The position numbers were made by a program, and so were the translations under genes. A stretch of DNA of 64,000 bases from Arthrobacter sp. PAMC25284 (GTDB taxonomy: Bacteria; Actinomycetota; Actinomycetes; Actinomycetales; Micrococcaceae), in contig NZ_CP080382.1 of the NCBI RefSeq assembly GCF_019443425.1, positions 2,728,001-2,792,000 of the forward strand. Direction: 5' to 3'. Shown one piece after another: positions 36,211 through 45,063 of this stretch. The notes beneath the pieces are model-generated. The model made no database searches and was not told where the DNA came from. It saw nothing but the letters and a program-made list of their open reading frames with translations. How positions within the stretch are numbered: position 1 is the stretch's first letter; each line of letters starts with the position of its first letter.

Positions 36211-36310
36211 CGCTCCCGCACATTCCGCGGGTCCAGGCGGCACGCTCCCGCACATCCTGCGGGTCCAGGCGGCACGCTCCCGCACATCCTGCGGGAGAAT
36301 TTTTTTGGGG
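36211..36310. repeat. Tandem 32-bp hairpin repeats next to IS110 element
   Basis: Copies at 36211-36242, 36243-36274 and a partial one at 36275-36295 share CGCTCCCGCACATYCYGCGG. Each can form a small stem, CCCGCA with TGCGGG. The last copy forms the longer CTCCCGCA/TGCGGGAG stem and runs into AATTTTTTT, so it also looks like a plus-strand terminator. A 10-base G run follows. The period is not a multiple of three and no gene spans it. Confidence 0.8.
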
Positions 36311-36432
36311 GGGGGTGTCCCTATGCTTTTGGTCAAGCGCTTGGGCAGGATTTTTCGAAAAATGATGTGACCGTTTTCGGGCAGGGATAAGCGGCTGGCG
36401 GCGCGTGTCCGCGAGCTGGTAGCCCTCCGTGT

Positions 36433-37632
36433 TTAGGCGGTTTTCGGGCTTGGCGCCTCGTAGAAGGTGCCGTCGCGGAGCATCGCGAAGAGGACGTCGC
36501 AGCGGCGTCGTGCCAGGGCGATCAGGGCCTGGTTGTGCCGTTTACCCTCTGCCCGTTTCCGGTCGTAGTACTCCCGGGAGACCGGGTCTTTCAAGGACGC
36601 GAACGCCGAGAGGAAGAACGCCCGTTTGAGGATCTTGTTGCCCTTCCTGGAGGAGTGGTCTCCGCGGATTGAGGTTCCGGAGCGCCACGTCACCGGCGCG
36701 AGCCCGGAGTAGGAGCCCAGGTGCCCGGCGGTCTTGAATTCCTTGCCGACAACCTCGGTAATGACCCGGGCTGCCGTCCTGACGCCGACCGCCGGTAGGG
36801 ACGTCAGGAGCTGGTGAAGAGGGTGGGCCTCCACGAGTTTTTCAACCTGTGCCAGGACCTCTGCCCGGGAGGCGCGCAGCTGGGCAAGCTGCGCCGCCAG
36901 CTGGGGCAGCACGACGCCGGCGGCACTGGTGCCGGCCACGACCACGGTCTGCTCGGACAGGGCGGTGAAGATCCCCGCGGCCCAGCCTTTACCGGCCCGC
37001 GGAGCGGACCTGGCCATGAACGCGGCAACCCGGCTCTGGCCGGCCCTGCGCAGCGCCTCAGGCGTGGGGTATTTTTGCAGCAGCTCGGCCATAACGGGGT
37101 GGTCCAGATGCGGGCCGATGGCCCGTTCCAGTGCGGGATGGATCTGGGTGAGGAGCCCGCGGATCCGGTTCGAGGCGGCCGTGGCCTGCTTGGCCAGGTC
37201 ATCGTCGAAGCCGCAGAGCATCGACAGTTCGGCGGCCTGCTCGTCGGTGACGGCGATCGAGCGCAGGGTGTGCGGCATGGTCCGGGCGGCGTCAGCAATG
37301 ATGTAGGCGTCTCGGGCATCAGTCTTGGCCTCGCCCGGGTGCAGGTCCGCGATGCGGCGCATCGCCAGGCCCGGCAGGTAACCGACCAGAATGCCGGCAC
37401 CTTGCGCCACGGCGACCGGCAGGGCGCCGATGGTGGCGGGCTGGTCCACGACCAGCAGCAAAGTCCCGTGCTTTGCGAGGCTGTCGATGATCGCCCGCAG
37501 TTTCGCCTCATCCTGGGGCAGGGCCTTGTCGAGCAGTTTCTTGCCGTTCCTGTCCAAGGCCACCGCGTGGTGGTTGGTTTTGCCGACGTCGACGCCAATG
37601 AAGACATCAACGGAATCGTGGTCCTTAATCAC
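36433..37632 (-). CDS. IS110-family transposase (DEDD type)
   Basis: The 399-residue protein has an N-terminal RuvC-like DEDD domain: FIGVDVGKTNHH (Asp15), VVDQPATIGALP (Asp63) and AKTDARDAY (Asp105, Asp108). A C-terminal Tnp_IS116/IS110/IS902 domain follows, with SLPAVGVRTAARV and YSGLAPVTWRSGTSIRG, the latter holding the candidate catalytic serine. The GTG at 37632 follows GGAGG by 5 nt; an ATG at 37647 is an alternative. It is intact and full length, so the element may be active. IS110 transposases are guided by a bridge RNA encoded in the noncoding end. Confidence 0.95.
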   Translation of the reverse strand: MIKDHDSVDVFIGVDVGKTNHHAVALDRNGKKLLDKALPQDEAKLRAIIDSLAKHGTLLLVVDQPATIGALPVAVAQGAGILVGYLPGLAMRRIADLHPGEAKTDARDAYIIADAARTMPHTLRSIAVTDEQAAELSMLCGFDDDLAKQATAASNRIRGLLTQIHPALERAIGPHLDHPVMAELLQKYPTPEALRRAGQSRVAAFMARSAPRAGKGWAAGIFTALSEQTVVVAGTSAAGVVLPQLAAQLAQLRASRAEVLAQVEKLVEAHPLHQLLTSLPAVGVRTAARVITEVVGKEFKTAGHLGSYSGLAPVTWRSGTSIRGDHSSRKGNKILKRAFFLSAFASLKDPVSREYYDRKRAEGKRHNQALIALARRRCDVLFAMLRDGTFYEAPSPKTA

Positions 37633-37792
37633 GCATACCTCCAGCATTCCGGTCCGATCTGACAGCTGGCATGTCCTGCGGCCCCAGAGCTCGGCATCCA
37701 CGTTACGGCCGGCCTCCCGCGATAAAGTCTGCAGCTGGTCTGGTCCCCATCAGCGATCCCCTGGCGCCTATCGCACCCCGGTGACAACACCC
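37633..37792 (-). ncRNA. Candidate bridge-RNA region upstream of the IS110 transposase
   Basis: This noncoding end of about 160 bp lies directly before the transposase, where IS110-group elements encode their bridge RNA. It is rich in possible stems, including two CAGCTG blocks and the GGGGACCAGACC segment. No structure prediction was run, and the call rests on position and the established biology of the IS110 family. Confidence 0.3.
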
Positions 37793-37871
37793 CCCGGATC
37801 ATGATCGACTGGGGGACTAAATCATGCCGGGGCCGACAGGCCAGCAACCCCGATTCTTGCTCGTTCAGGGG

Positions 37872-38246
37872 CTATAAGAAAGGTAACGGGTGCCGCCGTG
37901 GTTCCGGCGCGGAGCGTATGAGCAGGAAGCGGACAGCGCCGAAGGAAAGTACCGCCGTGGTGAGGGCAGCATCTGCTCTCACCAGCGGTGCGGCGAAAAC
38001 GGCCGCTGGTCCGGCGTTGCTGGGCGTCCCGAAAAGCAGGGCGGTGCCGGGGCCGAAGAACGCCAGGGAACTGAGGACGGAGCGGGCGTTGTGGCCCGGG
38101 ATGTTCCGCCGTCCCACGAACATTCCGACAAGGTCGATGAACCAGGCCACGAAGAAGCCGGCAAGGACGCCTGGCTCGCCAGCCTCCATGAGTGCGTCCG
38201 CGTCGCGGCGGACGGGGAGGGGGGCGGGGAGGGGGGCGGAAGTCAC
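37872..38246 (-). CDS. Small membrane protein of unknown function
   Basis: This 124-residue ORF has three hydrophobic segments: VLAGFFVAWFIDLVGMFV, LSSLAFFGPGTALLFG and LTTAVLSFGAVRFLL. A Pro-rich N-terminus (LPAPLPV) may be dispensable if an internal ATG (MEAGEPGVL) is used. I do not recognise the family. It lies between the first IS110 element and panD. The opposite-strand ORFs in this stretch are Arg/Pro-rich and look like shadows. Confidence 0.5.
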   Translation of the reverse strand: MTSAPLPAPLPVRRDADALMEAGEPGVLAGFFVAWFIDLVGMFVGRRNIPGHNARSVLSSLAFFGPGTALLFGTPSNAGPAAVFAAPLVRADAALTTAVLSFGAVRFLLIRSAPEPRRHPLPFL

Positions 38247-38306
38247 GACCCCGGACCAATCAGCTTTCTTCAGGCGGCATCCGTAGTGCGGGCTGCCGGC
38301 CGGGTA

Positions 38307-38735
38307 TCAGCTCAGGGTGGCGTTATTGAGGGCGTGCGGCGCGCGCATGAGCCCCGGAGTGATGCCGTCTGCGGGGTCATTGCCGATTTGGACAATCTTG
38401 TTGTCCTTGTCGACGTGGACCACTCGGGGCAGGTACGCCTGCGCCTCGTCCGTCGTCATTTCGGCGTAGGTGATCAGGATGACGATGTCATTTTCCTGCA
38501 TCAGATGGGCGGCGGCGCCGTTAATCCCGATCACGCCTGAACCGCGTTCGCCGGCGATGGTGTAAGTCTCCAGCCGGGCGCCGTTGGTGACGTCAACGAT
38601 TGCCACGAGTTCCCCGGGCAGGATGTCGGCGGCCTCCAGTAGATCCAGGTCTATAGTGACGGAACCGACATAGTGGAGGTCCGCGTGCGTAACCGTGGCG
38701 CGGTGGATTTTGGACTTGAACATTGTGCGTTTCAT
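38307..38735 (-). CDS. panD: Aspartate 1-decarboxylase
   Basis: The 142-residue proenzyme makes beta-alanine from aspartate for pantothenate and CoA synthesis. It self-cleaves at Gly24-Ser25 in HYVGSVTID to give the pyruvoyl cofactor. Other family segments are [24 protein letters not shown] and VILITYAEM. The ATG at 38735 lies 9 nt after a TAGACT -10 element (38750-38745), so the mRNA probably has almost no leader. No other pan genes are nearby. Confidence 0.95.
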   Translation of the reverse strand: MKRTMFKSKIHRATVTHADLHYVGSVTIDLDLLEAADILPGELVAIVDVTNGARLETYTIAGERGSGVIGINGAAAHLMQENDIVILITYAEMTTDEAQAYLPRVVHVDKDNKIVQIGNDPADGITPGLMRAPHALNNATLS

Positions 38736-38744
38736 ATCCAGACC

Positions 38745-38750
38745 AGTCTA
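38745..38750 (-). promoter_or_regulatory. -10 element (TAGACT) for panD, near-leaderless
   Basis: On the minus strand TAGACT ends 10 bases from the A of the panD ATG. The predicted start would leave only a few untranslated bases, and no Shine-Dalgarno sequence is present. Confidence 0.5.
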
Positions 38751-38796
38751 GCGCGGGCCGGCTTCCGGCGCTGTGGCGGGCGGCACGGCACCGCTG

Positions 38797-39726
38797 TCAG
38801 CCAGACCGTGCCGACGTCGGTGAGGCGGGGCCGATGGAGTCCGCCGTCGCCGCGAGAATTTCACGGGTTACGACGATGGCAGGGCGTTTGGCGCTTGATC
38901 GCCGCGCCGACGTAAATACAGTGCGTCGCGGCTTGGCGGGCAGATCAAGGAGTTGTGCGGTGGTCCCGCGGCCGGTCCACACGAGGTCCGGCATCAGGGC
39001 CACGGCATTGCCGGATTCGATCAGTCGGATCTGCGCCTGAAGATCGGCTGTCTCAAAGCGCACGTCAGGTTCGAAACCGGCGCTCCGGCAGGCCTGTTCG
39101 GCCCAGTGCCGCGACGCCGCGCCACGGGGCTCCATGACCCAGGGAAGTCCTGCCGTGTCCGCCAGTGTCGTCACGGGGGTGCGCCGCGGCGATGCAGGAG
39201 GAACGGCCAGCCGGATCGCGTCGCTGGTCAACGCGATGCGGTCCAGTTCCGCATAGCGCGGGGCGGCGTGGCCGGGATACTGCTCCGCGATCACGAGGTC
39301 GAAGTCCCTCGCCCATGTCTCGTGGAGGGCGGTTTCCGGTTCCCGCTGGGTCATCTCAACCCTGACCTCCGGGTGCCTGGCGGACATCCGGGTCAGTGCG
39401 CCAGGCATGAGCGCCAGCGCGGCGGACTGGAACACTGCGATCCGGACCGTGCCCGTAACTGTGGTCAGGGAGGCCGCCAGGTCCGCCTCGGCCTGCTCCA
39501 TAGTTTCCAGAAGCTGCGCAGTGTGGGCCACGAGGACCTCGGCCTGGGGCGTCAGCTGCACCCGGCGGCCGCTCTTTCGGAGCAGTTCGACCCCGACTTC
39601 CTTCTCCAGCAGCGCCAACTGCTGTGAGACGGACGAGGGGCTGTACTGGAGCGCTTCGGCGACCTCTGCAAGTGTGCCCCGGATCTTGAGTTCCCGCAGG
39701 AGGCGTAATCGCCGGACGTCGAGCAT
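38797..39726 (-). CDS. LysR-family transcriptional regulator, divergent from putA
   Basis: The 309-residue protein has a LysR helix-turn-helix at about residues 18-40 (TLAEVAEALQYSPSSVSQQL), followed by the LysR effector domain (GTVRIAVFQSAALALMPGAL, then DLVIAEQYPGHAAPRYAELD). The ATG at 39726 is chosen because AAGGGG precedes it. It is divergent from putA across 258 bp, the usual arrangement for a LysR regulator and its target. Proline-responsive control of putA is inferred. Confidence 0.92.
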   Translation of the reverse strand: MLDVRRLRLLRELKIRGTLAEVAEALQYSPSSVSQQLALLEKEVGVELLRKSGRRVQLTPQAEVLVAHTAQLLETMEQAEADLAASLTTVTGTVRIAVFQSAALALMPGALTRMSARHPEVRVEMTQREPETALHETWARDFDLVIAEQYPGHAAPRYAELDRIALTSDAIRLAVPPASPRRTPVTTLADTAGLPWVMEPRGAASRHWAEQACRSAGFEPDVRFETADLQAQIRLIESGNAVALMPDLVWTGRGTTAQLLDLPAKPRRTVFTSARRSSAKRPAIVVTREILAATADSIGPASPTSARSG

Positions 39727-39984
39727 GTGAAACCCCTTGCGATTACTAATGAATGATGATCGAAAGAACCAATTTATCCAACGCAATCCTACTTGCCCGC
39801 TGCAGGCGCGGGGCTCGGCCCCGCGCTGTGCAGCGTCGCTCGGCCGGGTCGCCAATCATTGTGGAAATCACCCGATGCATCATTTTTTCTAACTTGTACC
39901 GCTCAGAAAACATCGCTTTATCTTATGGGACCTGGATCGCATACTGATTCTAAGAGTTCCATTTTTAAGAAACAGGTGTCAGCC
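39727..39984. promoter_or_regulatory. LysR-putA divergent intergenic region
   Basis: This 258-bp region is much more AT-rich than the genome average and must hold both promoters. For putA, TTGTAC (39894) and TTTATC (39917) are spaced 17 bp apart. LysR T-N11-A boxes are likely here, but I could not fix one with confidence. Confidence 0.45.
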
Positions 39985-42900
39985 ATGAGCAATATGTCAA
40001 CGAAGTCCGGCGTAGTCGACTCCTCGGAGGTCCTTCAAGCCACCGCACTGGCAGCGGAGGCGACCGCGCTGGTGCGCCACTGGCTGACCGAGGCCGCGAA
40101 AGTTCCCGTCGATGCCTCGGCCTCGCAGCTTGCCGGGGTGTTGAAGGATCCGAACGGACTCGACTTCACTGTCGGGTTCGTCGACGGTGTTGTCCGCCCC
40201 GAAGACCTGCAGGTCGCGGCCCGGAACCTCGCGGCGCTGGCACCTAAGGTCCCGGAGTTCCTGCCCTGGTACATGCGCAGCGCGGTCCGGCTCGGGGGTG
40301 CGATGGCACCGGTGTTGCCTCAAGTGGTGATCCCGATTGCGCGCCGCGTGCTCCGGGAAATGGTGGGACACCTGATTGTCGACGCGACCGACGCCAAACT
40401 CGGCCCGGCCATCGCGAAGATCCGCAAGGATGGCATCAACCTTAACGTCAACCTGCTCGGCGAAGCCGTCCTCGGAGAGCAGGAGGCATCCCGCCGGCTT
40501 GAGGGCACCCACACCCTGCTGGCGCGCCCCGACGTCGACTACGTCTCAATCAAGGTTTCCTCCACGGTCGCCCCGCACTCACCGTGGGCGTTCGACGAGG
40601 CCGTTGAGCACGTCGTGGCGAAGCTCACCCCGCTGTTCACCCGTGCCGCATCCTTCCCCAAGGCCAAGTTCATCAACCTGGACATGGAGGAATACAAGGA
40701 CCTGGACATGACCATTGCGGTCTTCACCCGGATCCTGGATAAGCCCGAGTTCAAGAACCTTGAAGCCGGCATTGTGCTTCAGGCTTACCTCCCGGACGCC
40801 CTGTCCGCGATGATCCGGCTGCAGGACTGGGCCGCGGCCCGCCGGGCCGACGGCGGGTCCGCGATCAAGGTCCGCGTTGTCAAGGGCGCGAACCTGCCGA
40901 TGGAGCAGGTCGAGGCCTCGGTGCATGACTGGCCGCTCGCTACCTGGGGCACCAAGCAGGACTCGGACACCAGCTATAAGTGCGTCATCAACTACTCGCT
41001 GCACCCGGAGCGGATCCGCAACGTCCGGATCGGCGTCGCCGGCCACAACTTGTTTGACATCGCGTTCGCCTGGCTGCTGGCCGGCAAGCGCGGCGTTCAG
41101 TCCGGGATTGAATTCGAGATGCTCCTGGGCATGGCGCAGGGCCAGGCTGAGGCAGTTAAGAAGGACGTCGGTTCGCTGCTGCTCTACACGCCAGTGGTCC
41201 ACCCGGCAGAGTTCGACGTTGCGATCGCTTACCTGATCCGCCGCCTTGAGGAAGGCGCCAGCCAGGACAACTTTATGTCGGCCGTATTCGAACTCAGCGA
41301 GAACGAATCCCTGTTCGAGCGTGAAAAGCAACGCTTCCTGGCCTCCCTCGAAAAGCTCGACGGCTCCGTCCCGGCCCCGAACCGCGTGCAGGATCGCAGT
41401 CGCACCGCGGAGCCAATGCCTCGGGACTCGTTTGTGAACACTCCGGACACGGACCCGTCGCTGCCCGCCAACCGGGCATGGGGACGCGCCATCCTGAAAC
41501 GCGTCCAGGGCTCAACCCTGGGCAACGCCGCGGTCGAAGCAGCCACCATCAACGACGAGACCACGCTGAACGCGGTGATCGAGACCGCGGTCGAAAAGGG
41601 CAAGGCCTGGGGCGCGATGACCGGTGCCGAGCGTGCCGTCATCCTGCACCGTGCCGGCGACGTGCTGGAGGCCCGCCGCGCGGATCTGCTCGAAGTCATG
41701 GCGAGCGAAACCGGCAAGACGCTGGACCAGGGCGACCCGGAAATCAGCGAAGCCGTTGACTTCGCGCACTACTACGCCGAAGCTGCCCGCAAACTCGACG
41801 ACGTCGACGGTGCCACGTTCACCCCGGCGAAACTGACAGTGGTGACCCCGCCGTGGAACTTCCCGGTCGCGATTCCGGCCGGTTCCGCTCTCGCGGCACT
41901 CGCCGCAGGCTCCGCCGTCGTCATCAAACCCGCAAAGCAGGCCCGCCGCAGCGGCGCCGTGATGGTCGAGGCGCTCTGGGAGGCCGGTGTTCCGAAGGAT
42001 GTGCTCACCATGGTGCAGCTGGGCGAGCGTGAGCTCGGAACGCAGCTGATCTCCCACCCGGCCGTGGACCGGGTCATCCTCACAGGCGGGTATGAAACCG
42101 CTGAACTGTTCCGGTCCTTCCGGCAGGACCTTCCCCTGCTCGCCGAAACCAGCGGCAAGAACGCCATCATCGTGACCCCCAGCGCGGACCTGGACCTCGC
42201 CGCGAAGGACGTCGCGTACTCCGCATTCGGCCACGCAGGGCAGAAATGCTCCGCCGCTTCCCTGGTGATCCTCGTCGGATCCGTCGCGAAATCCAGGCGT
42301 TTCCACCACCAGCTCCTCGACGCCGTCACGTCCCTGAAGGTCGGCTACCCCGGAGACCCGAGCAGCCAGATGGGGCCGATCATCGAGCCCGCCAACGGTA
42401 AGCTCCTCGACGCCCTCACCACCCTGGGCGACGGCGAAACCTGGGCCGTTGAACCGAAAAAGCTCGATGGCACCGGCCGGTTGTGGAGCCCGGGCGTTCG
42501 CTACGGCGTCAGGCGCGGCTCCTACTTCCACCTCACCGAGTTCTTTGGCCCCGTCCTGGGTGTGATGACCGCGGACACGCTGGAAGAAGCCATTGCGATG
42601 CAGAACCAGATCGACTACGGCCTGACCGCCGGCCTGCATTCCCTCGACACGGCCGAACTCGGCACGTGGCTCGAGACCATCCAGGCCGGCAACCTTTACG
42701 TCAACCGCGGCATCACCGGCGCCATCGTCCAGCGCCAGCCCTTCGGCGGCTGGAAGAAGTCGGCCGTCGGCGCCGGCACCAAGGCCGGCGGGCCGAACTA
42801 CCTGGTCGGACTCGGCGAATGGACCAGCAAGCCCAGCAGCGCCACCGCGGCCCCGAAACACTCCGGTGTCCGCCGGATCGCCGAAGCTGTCCGGGGAGTC

Positions 42901-43458
42901 CTCGCCGAGGATGACTACGCGGCCCTGCAGCGGGCATTGGCTTCGGACGCAGTGGCGTGGGCCGAGGAATTTGGCACCGCCAAGGATGTCACCGGACTCA
43001 GCGCGGAACGCAACGTTTTCCGCTACCGTCCCCTGCCCGTCACCATCCGCCTCTCCGAGGGTGCACCGCTCGCGGGCCTGGCCCGGACCGTCGCCGCCGG
43101 CGTTCTGGCCGGGTCGGCCCTGACCATCTCCACTGCCGCCGAACTCCCAACCCCGCTCGGGAACCTCCTCTCCGGCCTGGGCATCACCGTTACGGTGGAG
43201 CCCGACGCCGCCTGGCTGGCATCCGCCCGCCGGCTGGCTGGCGCCGGCAAGCTCTCGGGTGCGCGGATCCGGCTCATTGGCGGAGACGTCACCGCCCTCG
43301 CCAAAGCCACCGGCGGACGCCCGGATGTTGCCTTCTACGCCCACCCTCTCACGGAGGCCGGCCGCGTCGAACTGCTGCCGTTCCTGCACGAGCAGGCCAT
43401 CAGCATCACCGCGCACCGTTTCGGTACCCCCAACCACCTCTCCGAAGGAGTGGTCTAG
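39985..43458 (+). CDS. putA: Bifunctional proline dehydrogenase / L-glutamate gamma-semialdehyde dehydrogenase
   Basis: The 1,157-residue enzyme oxidises proline to glutamate. A FAD-dependent proline dehydrogenase barrel (about 90-460) includes YVSIKVSSTVAPHSPWAFDE, AIKVRVVKGANLPMEQVEAS and SYKCVINYSLHPERIRNVRI. An aldehyde dehydrogenase domain follows (about 530-960), with VVTPPWNFPVAIPAG, LLAETSGKNAII, the catalytic Cys755 in GQKCSAAS, and EFFGPVLGVM. The C-terminal domain (about 1000-1157) fits long PutA forms. The ATG at 39985 has ACAGGTG upstream. No N-terminal DNA-binding domain is present, consistent with control by the divergent LysR gene. An IS110 element starts right after its stop. 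Confidence 0.96.
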   Translation: MSNMSTKSGVVDSSEVLQATALAAEATALVRHWLTEAAKVPVDASASQLAGVLKDPNGLDFTVGFVDGVVRPEDLQVAARNLAALAPKVPEFLPWYMRSAVRLGGAMAPVLPQVVIPIARRVLREMVGHLIVDATDAKLGPAIAKIRKDGINLNVNLLGEAVLGEQEASRRLEGTHTLLARPDVDYVSIKVSSTVAPHSPWAFDEAVEHVVAKLTPLFTRAASFPKAKFINLDMEEYKDLDMTIAVFTRILDKPEFKNLEAGIVLQAYLPDALSAMIRLQDWAAARRADGGSAIKVRVVKGANLPMEQVEASVHDWPLATWGTKQDSDTSYKCVINYSLHPERIRNVRIGVAGHNLFDIAFAWLLAGKRGVQSGIEFEMLLGMAQGQAEAVKKDVGSLLLYTPVVHPAEFDVAIAYLIRRLEEGASQDNFMSAVFELSENESLFEREKQRFLASLEKLDGSVPAPNRVQDRSRTAEPMPRDSFVNTPDTDPSLPANRAWGRAILKRVQGSTLGNAAVEAATINDETTLNAVIETAVEKGKAWGAMTGAERAVILHRAGDVLEARRADLLEVMASETGKTLDQGDPEISEAVDFAHYYAEAARKLDDVDGATFTPAKLTVVTPPWNFPVAIPAGSALAALAAGSAVVIKPAKQARRSGAVMVEALWEAGVPKDVLTMVQLGERELGTQLISHPAVDRVILTGGYETAELFRSFRQDLPLLAETSGKNAIIVTPSADLDLAAKDVAYSAFGHAGQKCSAASLVILVGSVAKSRRFHHQLLDAVTSLKVGYPGDPSSQMGPIIEPANGKLLDALTTLGDGETWAVEPKKLDGTGRLWSPGVRYGVRRGSYFHLTEFFGPVLGVMTADTLEEAIAMQNQIDYGLTAGLHSLDTAELGTWLETIQAGNLYVNRGITGAIVQRQPFGGWKKSAVGAGTKAGGPNYLVGLGEWTSKPSSATAAPKHSGVRRIAEAVRGVLAEDDYAALQRALASDAVAWAEEFGTAKDVTGLSAERNVFRYRPLPVTIRLSEGAPLAGLARTVAAGVLAGSALTISTAAELPTPLGNLLSGLGITVTVEPDAAWLASARRLAGAGKLSGARIRLIGGDVTALAKATGGRPDVAFYAHPLTEAGRVELLPFLHEQAISITAHRFGTPNHLSEGVV

Positions 43459-43479
43459 ATACCCCACGGTGCTAAGCCG

Positions 43480-44716
43480 TCAAGCGGCGCGGAGTTCGAC
43501 GTTTTGGGTAGTGGTGTGCCAGGCGGTGTCCTCGTTGTAGGTGGTGTGGTGGCGGAGGCAGCCGTGGAGGATCCCGACGAGCCGGTTGGCCAGGGCCCGG
43601 AGGGTCTGGTGGTGGGTGGCGCCGCGTGAGCGGCGGGCGTCGTAGTAGGCGCGTGCGCCGGGCGAGACGCTGAGTGCGGTGAAGGCCTGCAGGTCCAGGG
43701 CATCGGCCAGGCGCCGGTTTCGGGCATGCCGGGCCAGCACGCTGCGCTTGGTGCCGGAGGCCCGGGTGACCGGGCTGGTCCCTGCGTAGTTCCTCCGTGA
43801 TCTGGCGTCGGCGTAGCGGTCCGCCGCGTCCCCGAATTCGCCCAGCACCCGGGCGCCGAGCACCGGCCCCAGACCCGGCTGGCTGAGGTAGATCTCAGCG
43901 TCCGGGTGCCGGCCAAAAGATTCCTTCACCTGCCCCTGCAGGACGCCGATCTGGGCGTTCAGTTCGCGGATGACGGCAACCAGGGCCGCTGTGGTGGCCG
44001 TGTAGGCGGCCTCGATCCCCGGGCGGGCGGGCAACTGGGGCGCGTGCAGTGCCTCGACGATCTCGCCGGCTCGGGCGGCCAGGTAGCGTTGCCGTCCGGC
44101 GTGCCGCAACAGCGCCTGGACCCTGGCCGGGGTGAGGCGGGCCCCGGCCTTGGGGCCAGGCGCGGCGCCGAGCACGGCCATCGCGTCCCGTCCGTGCAGG
44201 TCCTGCCCGAACGCGGACAGCGCGGCCGGGTAGTACTCGCGCAGGTTCGAACGCAGCACGTTCGCCTGCCGCTGCCTGGCCCAGATCAGCGACTGGTGAG
44301 CCCTCGCCAGGACCTTGACCTCCTCCGCGACGTCGCTGTCGGCGGCGATCGCCCGGTGCAACTCCCGGTCAACAGCCACGATCCGGGCCAGCACCAGCGC
44401 ATCACCCTTATCCGATTTCGCCCCGGCCGCCCCGGTGCGCTGCCGGTAGCGGGCCGACTGCGCCGGATTGATCGCGTAAACCGTGTAGCCGGACGCCAGC
44501 AGTCCCTGGACCCAGGGCCCGCGGTCGGTCTCAATCCCGATCAGCACTTCGGCCGGTGCCGCGTTCTCGGGCAGGTACCCTCCGAGCAGGTCATGGAGGG
44601 CCTCGAGCCCGGATACGCCCTCAGTGAGCCTGCGGCGCGTCAGTACCCGGCCCCCCCTCATCCATGACCGCGATGTCGTGGTGGTCCTCCGCCCAGTCGT
44701 CGCCGATGAACAGCAT
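43480..44716 (-). pseudogene. IS110-family transposase, frameshifted near the N-terminus
   Basis: Corrected, the product is about 411 residues. It starts MLFIGDDWAEDHHDIAVMDE (DEDD Asp at the start), continues with VLIGIETDRGPWV (Glu) and AGAKSDKGDALVLA (paired Asp). The Tnp_IS116/IS110/IS902 domain holds YLSQPGLGPVLGARVL and RNYAGTSPVTRASGTKR with the candidate serine. The frame breaks in the C7 run at 44651-44657 (plus strand). One base fewer restores MDEGGRVLTRRRL. GGAAGGGA precedes the ATG at 44716. It is only distantly similar to the first IS110 transposase. Confidence 0.9.
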
Positions 44717-44816
44717 TGTCCCGATCCCTTCCGTTGTGGGCTTATCCCGGGCACGACGGGGAGGAAGGAACTGGCTGCGGTCTAATGGATCAGTGCTCCA
44801 CGGCACGACACCCCAC
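44717..44816 (-). ncRNA. Candidate bridge-RNA region of the second IS110 element
   Basis: About 100 bp of noncoding sequence lies between the proposed element edge and the transposase start. It shares CTGAT followed after 5 nt by AGACC with the first element, which has the same two blocks 7 nt apart (37737-37753). It is short for a complete bridge RNA. The call is positional only. Confidence 0.2.
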
Positions 44817-45063
44817 CAGCGCTACAGGCCCACCTCACCAACCGGCAGGGGCACGATCTAGACCTAGGCCTCGACACGGGGCCAGGGGCGTCAAGTGCTC
44901 ACCCACCAGCGGCTCGGATACCCAGCATGCCCCCGAAAGGACCTACGGGTACACCCCCATTAGGGGCTTCCGCCCGGATCCAACGCCTGGGTCCCTAAAC
45001 AGCGGTCGCCGCCGCCCGCACATCGAGTGCAGGCGACGGCGATCGCTCGTCTTCGGGGTGGAC
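44817..45063. other. Intergenic region with minus-strand terminator hairpin
   Basis: No gene is evident. An imperfect stem, AGCGGTCGCCGCCGCC with GGCGACGGCGATCGCT (45001-45046), lies just downstream of the small cysteine-rich protein gene. On the minus strand it is followed by GTTTAGGG, so it can act as that gene's terminator. The rest may be flanking DNA of the IS element. Confidence 0.55.

Larger units (their letters stand above)
36313..37792 (-). mobile_element. IS110-family insertion sequence (first, IS900/IS1111-like transposase type)
   Basis: The element carries one DEDD transposase with noncoding ends of about 120 bp (downstream) and about 160 bp (upstream). On the minus strand the downstream end reads CATAGGGACACC before a C run, and the upstream end begins near GTGTTGTCACC. 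Boundaries are estimates; IS110 elements lack inverted repeats and I found no certain target duplication. It is bordered on one side by the 36211-36310 hairpin repeats and on the other by a small membrane-protein gene. Confidence 0.6.
43461..44816 (-). mobile_element. IS110-family insertion sequence (second, different subgroup) downstream of putA
   Basis: An element of about 1.36 kb with a single DEDD transposase. ACCCCAC occurs at both proposed edges (43461-43467 and 44810-44816). This could be the shared core or target sequence of an IS110-type recombinase. The downstream noncoding end is only about 20 bp and the upstream one about 100 bp. It begins 3 bp after the putA stop codon and leaves that gene complete. 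Confidence 0.6.

Noticed and set aside
36211..36310. CRISPR array
   Set aside because: The units are contiguous 32-bp tandem repeats without unique spacers, and no cas genes are nearby.
37801..38540. Plus-strand ORFs opposite the small membrane protein and panD
   Set aside because: They are Arg/Pro/Ser-rich, overlap panD antisense, and lack ribosome-binding sites; the minus-strand frames have clear hydrophobic or family motifs.
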